The notes under the pieces are model-generated. The model was not told the DNA's origin. It saw nothing but the letters and a program-made list of their open reading frames with translations, and made no database searches. From Rhodospirillaceae bacterium (lineage in GTDB: Bacteria; Pseudomonadota; Alphaproteobacteria; GCA-2731375): a stretch of DNA of 6,581 nt. Position 1 is the stretch's first letter, and the number at the start of each line of letters is the position of its first letter. The DNA lies in assembly GCA_018701215.1 (NCBI GenBank), contig JABIWH010000004.1, forward strand, positions 1-6,581. The letters are read 5' to 3'. Shown here piece after piece: positions 5,769-6,581 of this stretch. The translations under genes and the position numbers were made by a program.

Positions 5769-6503
5769 ATGGCTTTCTTTAAATCGATCTTGATCAGTGC
5801 GTTGATCGCCGGCATCGTGGCCGGCGTTGGGCTGACGGCTATGCAAACATTGAAGGTCTATCCGCTGATCTTCGCGGCCGAGGCCTTCGAAGATGGTGGC
5901 CAGCCGCAAGCGGCCCATGATCACCATCAGGAAAGCACCGCTGGCAATGCTGCGGAATCCGGCCATCACCACGATGAAGCGGCATGGATGCCCGCCGATG
6001 GTGGGGAGCGGCTGTTCTTTTCCTTATTGTCCAATGTCCTGATGGGCGTTGCCCTGGGTATGATCCTGGCGGCGGTATTCGCCCTGCGCCAGGTGGTCAA
6101 TTGGCGTCACGGCGTGATCTGGGGCCTGGCCGGCTTTATCGCCCTCAATCTCGCGCCCGCCATGGGCGTTCCGCCGGAGCTGCCCGGCATGCCGGCGGGG
6201 GATTTGCTGGCACGGCAGACCTGGTGGCTTTCCACCGCGCTGTTGACGGCGGGGGGCATCGCCCTGATTTTTCTGCCCAGTAGCCTAATTTGGCGTGTCG
6301 CGGGCATCGCCCTGATCGCCTTGCCACATATCTACGGCGCACCGCATCCCCATAGCATGGAAAGCGCCGTGCCGGCGGTCCTGGCGGCGGATTTCGCCAC
6401 CGCCAGCCTGGCCACGAACCTGATATTTTGGACCATTCTGGGCCTGCTAACGGCCGAGGCCATGGCGCGCATGCCCCGAAACAGGCATTCCGAAGCGCTT
6501 TAG
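5769..6503 (+). CDS. cbtA: CbtA, membrane subunit of predicted cobalt transporter, 244 aa
   Basis: CbtA is a polytopic inner-membrane protein of about 240 residues that pairs with CbtB for cobalt uptake. Helices are predicted at about 6-26, 84-108, 114-133, 151-170, 173-189 and 213-232; families are usually described with about five, so one of these may be partial. Between the first two lies an extramembrane loop rich in metal ligands (H50, H52, H53, H66, H67, H68 with nearby acidic residues). Family-like motifs are EAFED near 38-42, PPELPG at 135-140 and HPHSMESAVP at 193-202. It starts 25 bases after cbtB; the ATG at 5769 is the first in frame and lacks a strong ribosome site. The last 57 bases overlap a possible minus-strand frame. 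No intrinsic terminator with a T-run follows in the 78 bases left. Confidence 0.9.
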   Translation: MAFFKSILISALIAGIVAGVGLTAMQTLKVYPLIFAAEAFEDGGQPQAAHDHHQESTAGNAAESGHHHDEAAWMPADGGERLFFSLLSNVLMGVALGMILAAVFALRQVVNWRHGVIWGLAGFIALNLAPAMGVPPELPGMPAGDLLARQTWWLSTALLTAGGIALIFLPSSLIWRVAGIALIALPHIYGAPHPHSMESAVPAVLAADFATASLATNLIFWTILGLLTAEAMARMPRNRHSEAL

Positions 6504-6581
6504 GTTATTTTCGATTTCATCGAGTTGCCGGGCCGCCCGCTCCCCCTCCCGGCCACCCAATAGATTATGATCCCGTGGGTG
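6447..6581 (-). CDS. Possible C-terminal fragment of a convergent gene (44 codons visible)
   Basis: A minus-strand frame enters from the right edge and stays open to a TAG at 6449-6447. It would encode a charged helix-like segment reading LLGGREGERAARQLDEIE, then KRFGMPV, then a His/Arg-rich tail lying antisense to the end of cbtA. The segment outside cbtA (6504-6581) looks more like protein than the other frames there. At 44 codons it can easily be chance in GC-rich DNA. I do not recognise a family. Confidence 0.25.
   Translation of the reverse strand, partial: HPRDHNLLGGREGERAARQLDEIENNLKRFGMPVSGHARHGLGR

Noticed and set aside
6527..6553. GCCGGG/CCCGGC inverted repeat after cbtA as an intrinsic terminator
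   Set aside because: The 15-base loop is long and there is no T-run on either strand; it also lies inside the possible convergent coding frame.

Overview
The window reads as a GC-rich alphaproteobacterial chromosome segment, possibly Rhodospirillales-like. The clues are codon use, the cbtBA pair, short palindromic intergenic repeats and the protein styles; no marker gene fixes the taxon. It carries five complete genes and perhaps the tail of a sixth. Three lie on the minus strand (about 5293 down to 193) and two on the plus strand (5558 to 6503), diverging from a shared control region at 5294-5557. I see no tRNA, rRNA, transposase, phage gene or CRISPR array.

Minus-strand block, in transcription order. 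(1) A 1192-residue ABC exporter fusing two complete half-transporters (TMD-NBD-TMD-NBD), most like a fused CydDC. (2) After 71 bases, a NodB-fold deacetylase of the PuuE-allantoinase/peptidoglycan-deacetylase branch. (3) A 198-residue GAF-domain protein whose ATG overlaps the deacetylase TGA (ATGA), so the two are probably translationally coupled. The ABC gene has a good sigma70-type promoter in the divergent region. The 71-base gap holds a second candidate promoter (TTGATA-17-TACCCT) and an 18-base inverted repeat over the expected transcription start. Genes 2 and 3 may therefore be a separately repressed unit. The substrate of the deacetylase and the ligand of the GAF domain cannot be read from the sequence.

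Plus-strand block. cbtB (61 residues, one membrane helix, His-rich tail) and cbtA (244 residues, multi-spanning, His-rich extramembrane loop) encode a predicted cobalt uptake system. In other bacteria this family is usually under cobalamin riboswitch control, but I cannot recognise a B12 riboswitch here. The leader instead shows two pairs of complementary segments that cross each other, plus a 10-base palindrome just before the cbtB ribosome binding site.

Edges. Bases 1-192, beyond the 3' end of the GAF gene, are relatively AT-rich and hold two adjacent palindromic elements with TAGAGC/GCTCTA ends, a small repeat-element candidate. At the right edge a minus-strand frame open to the window end could be the C-terminus of a convergent gene overlapping the end of cbtA. 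The best candidate for something undescribed is the coupled deacetylase-GAF pair with its own operator-like site next to a fused exporter; this is inference from layout only.
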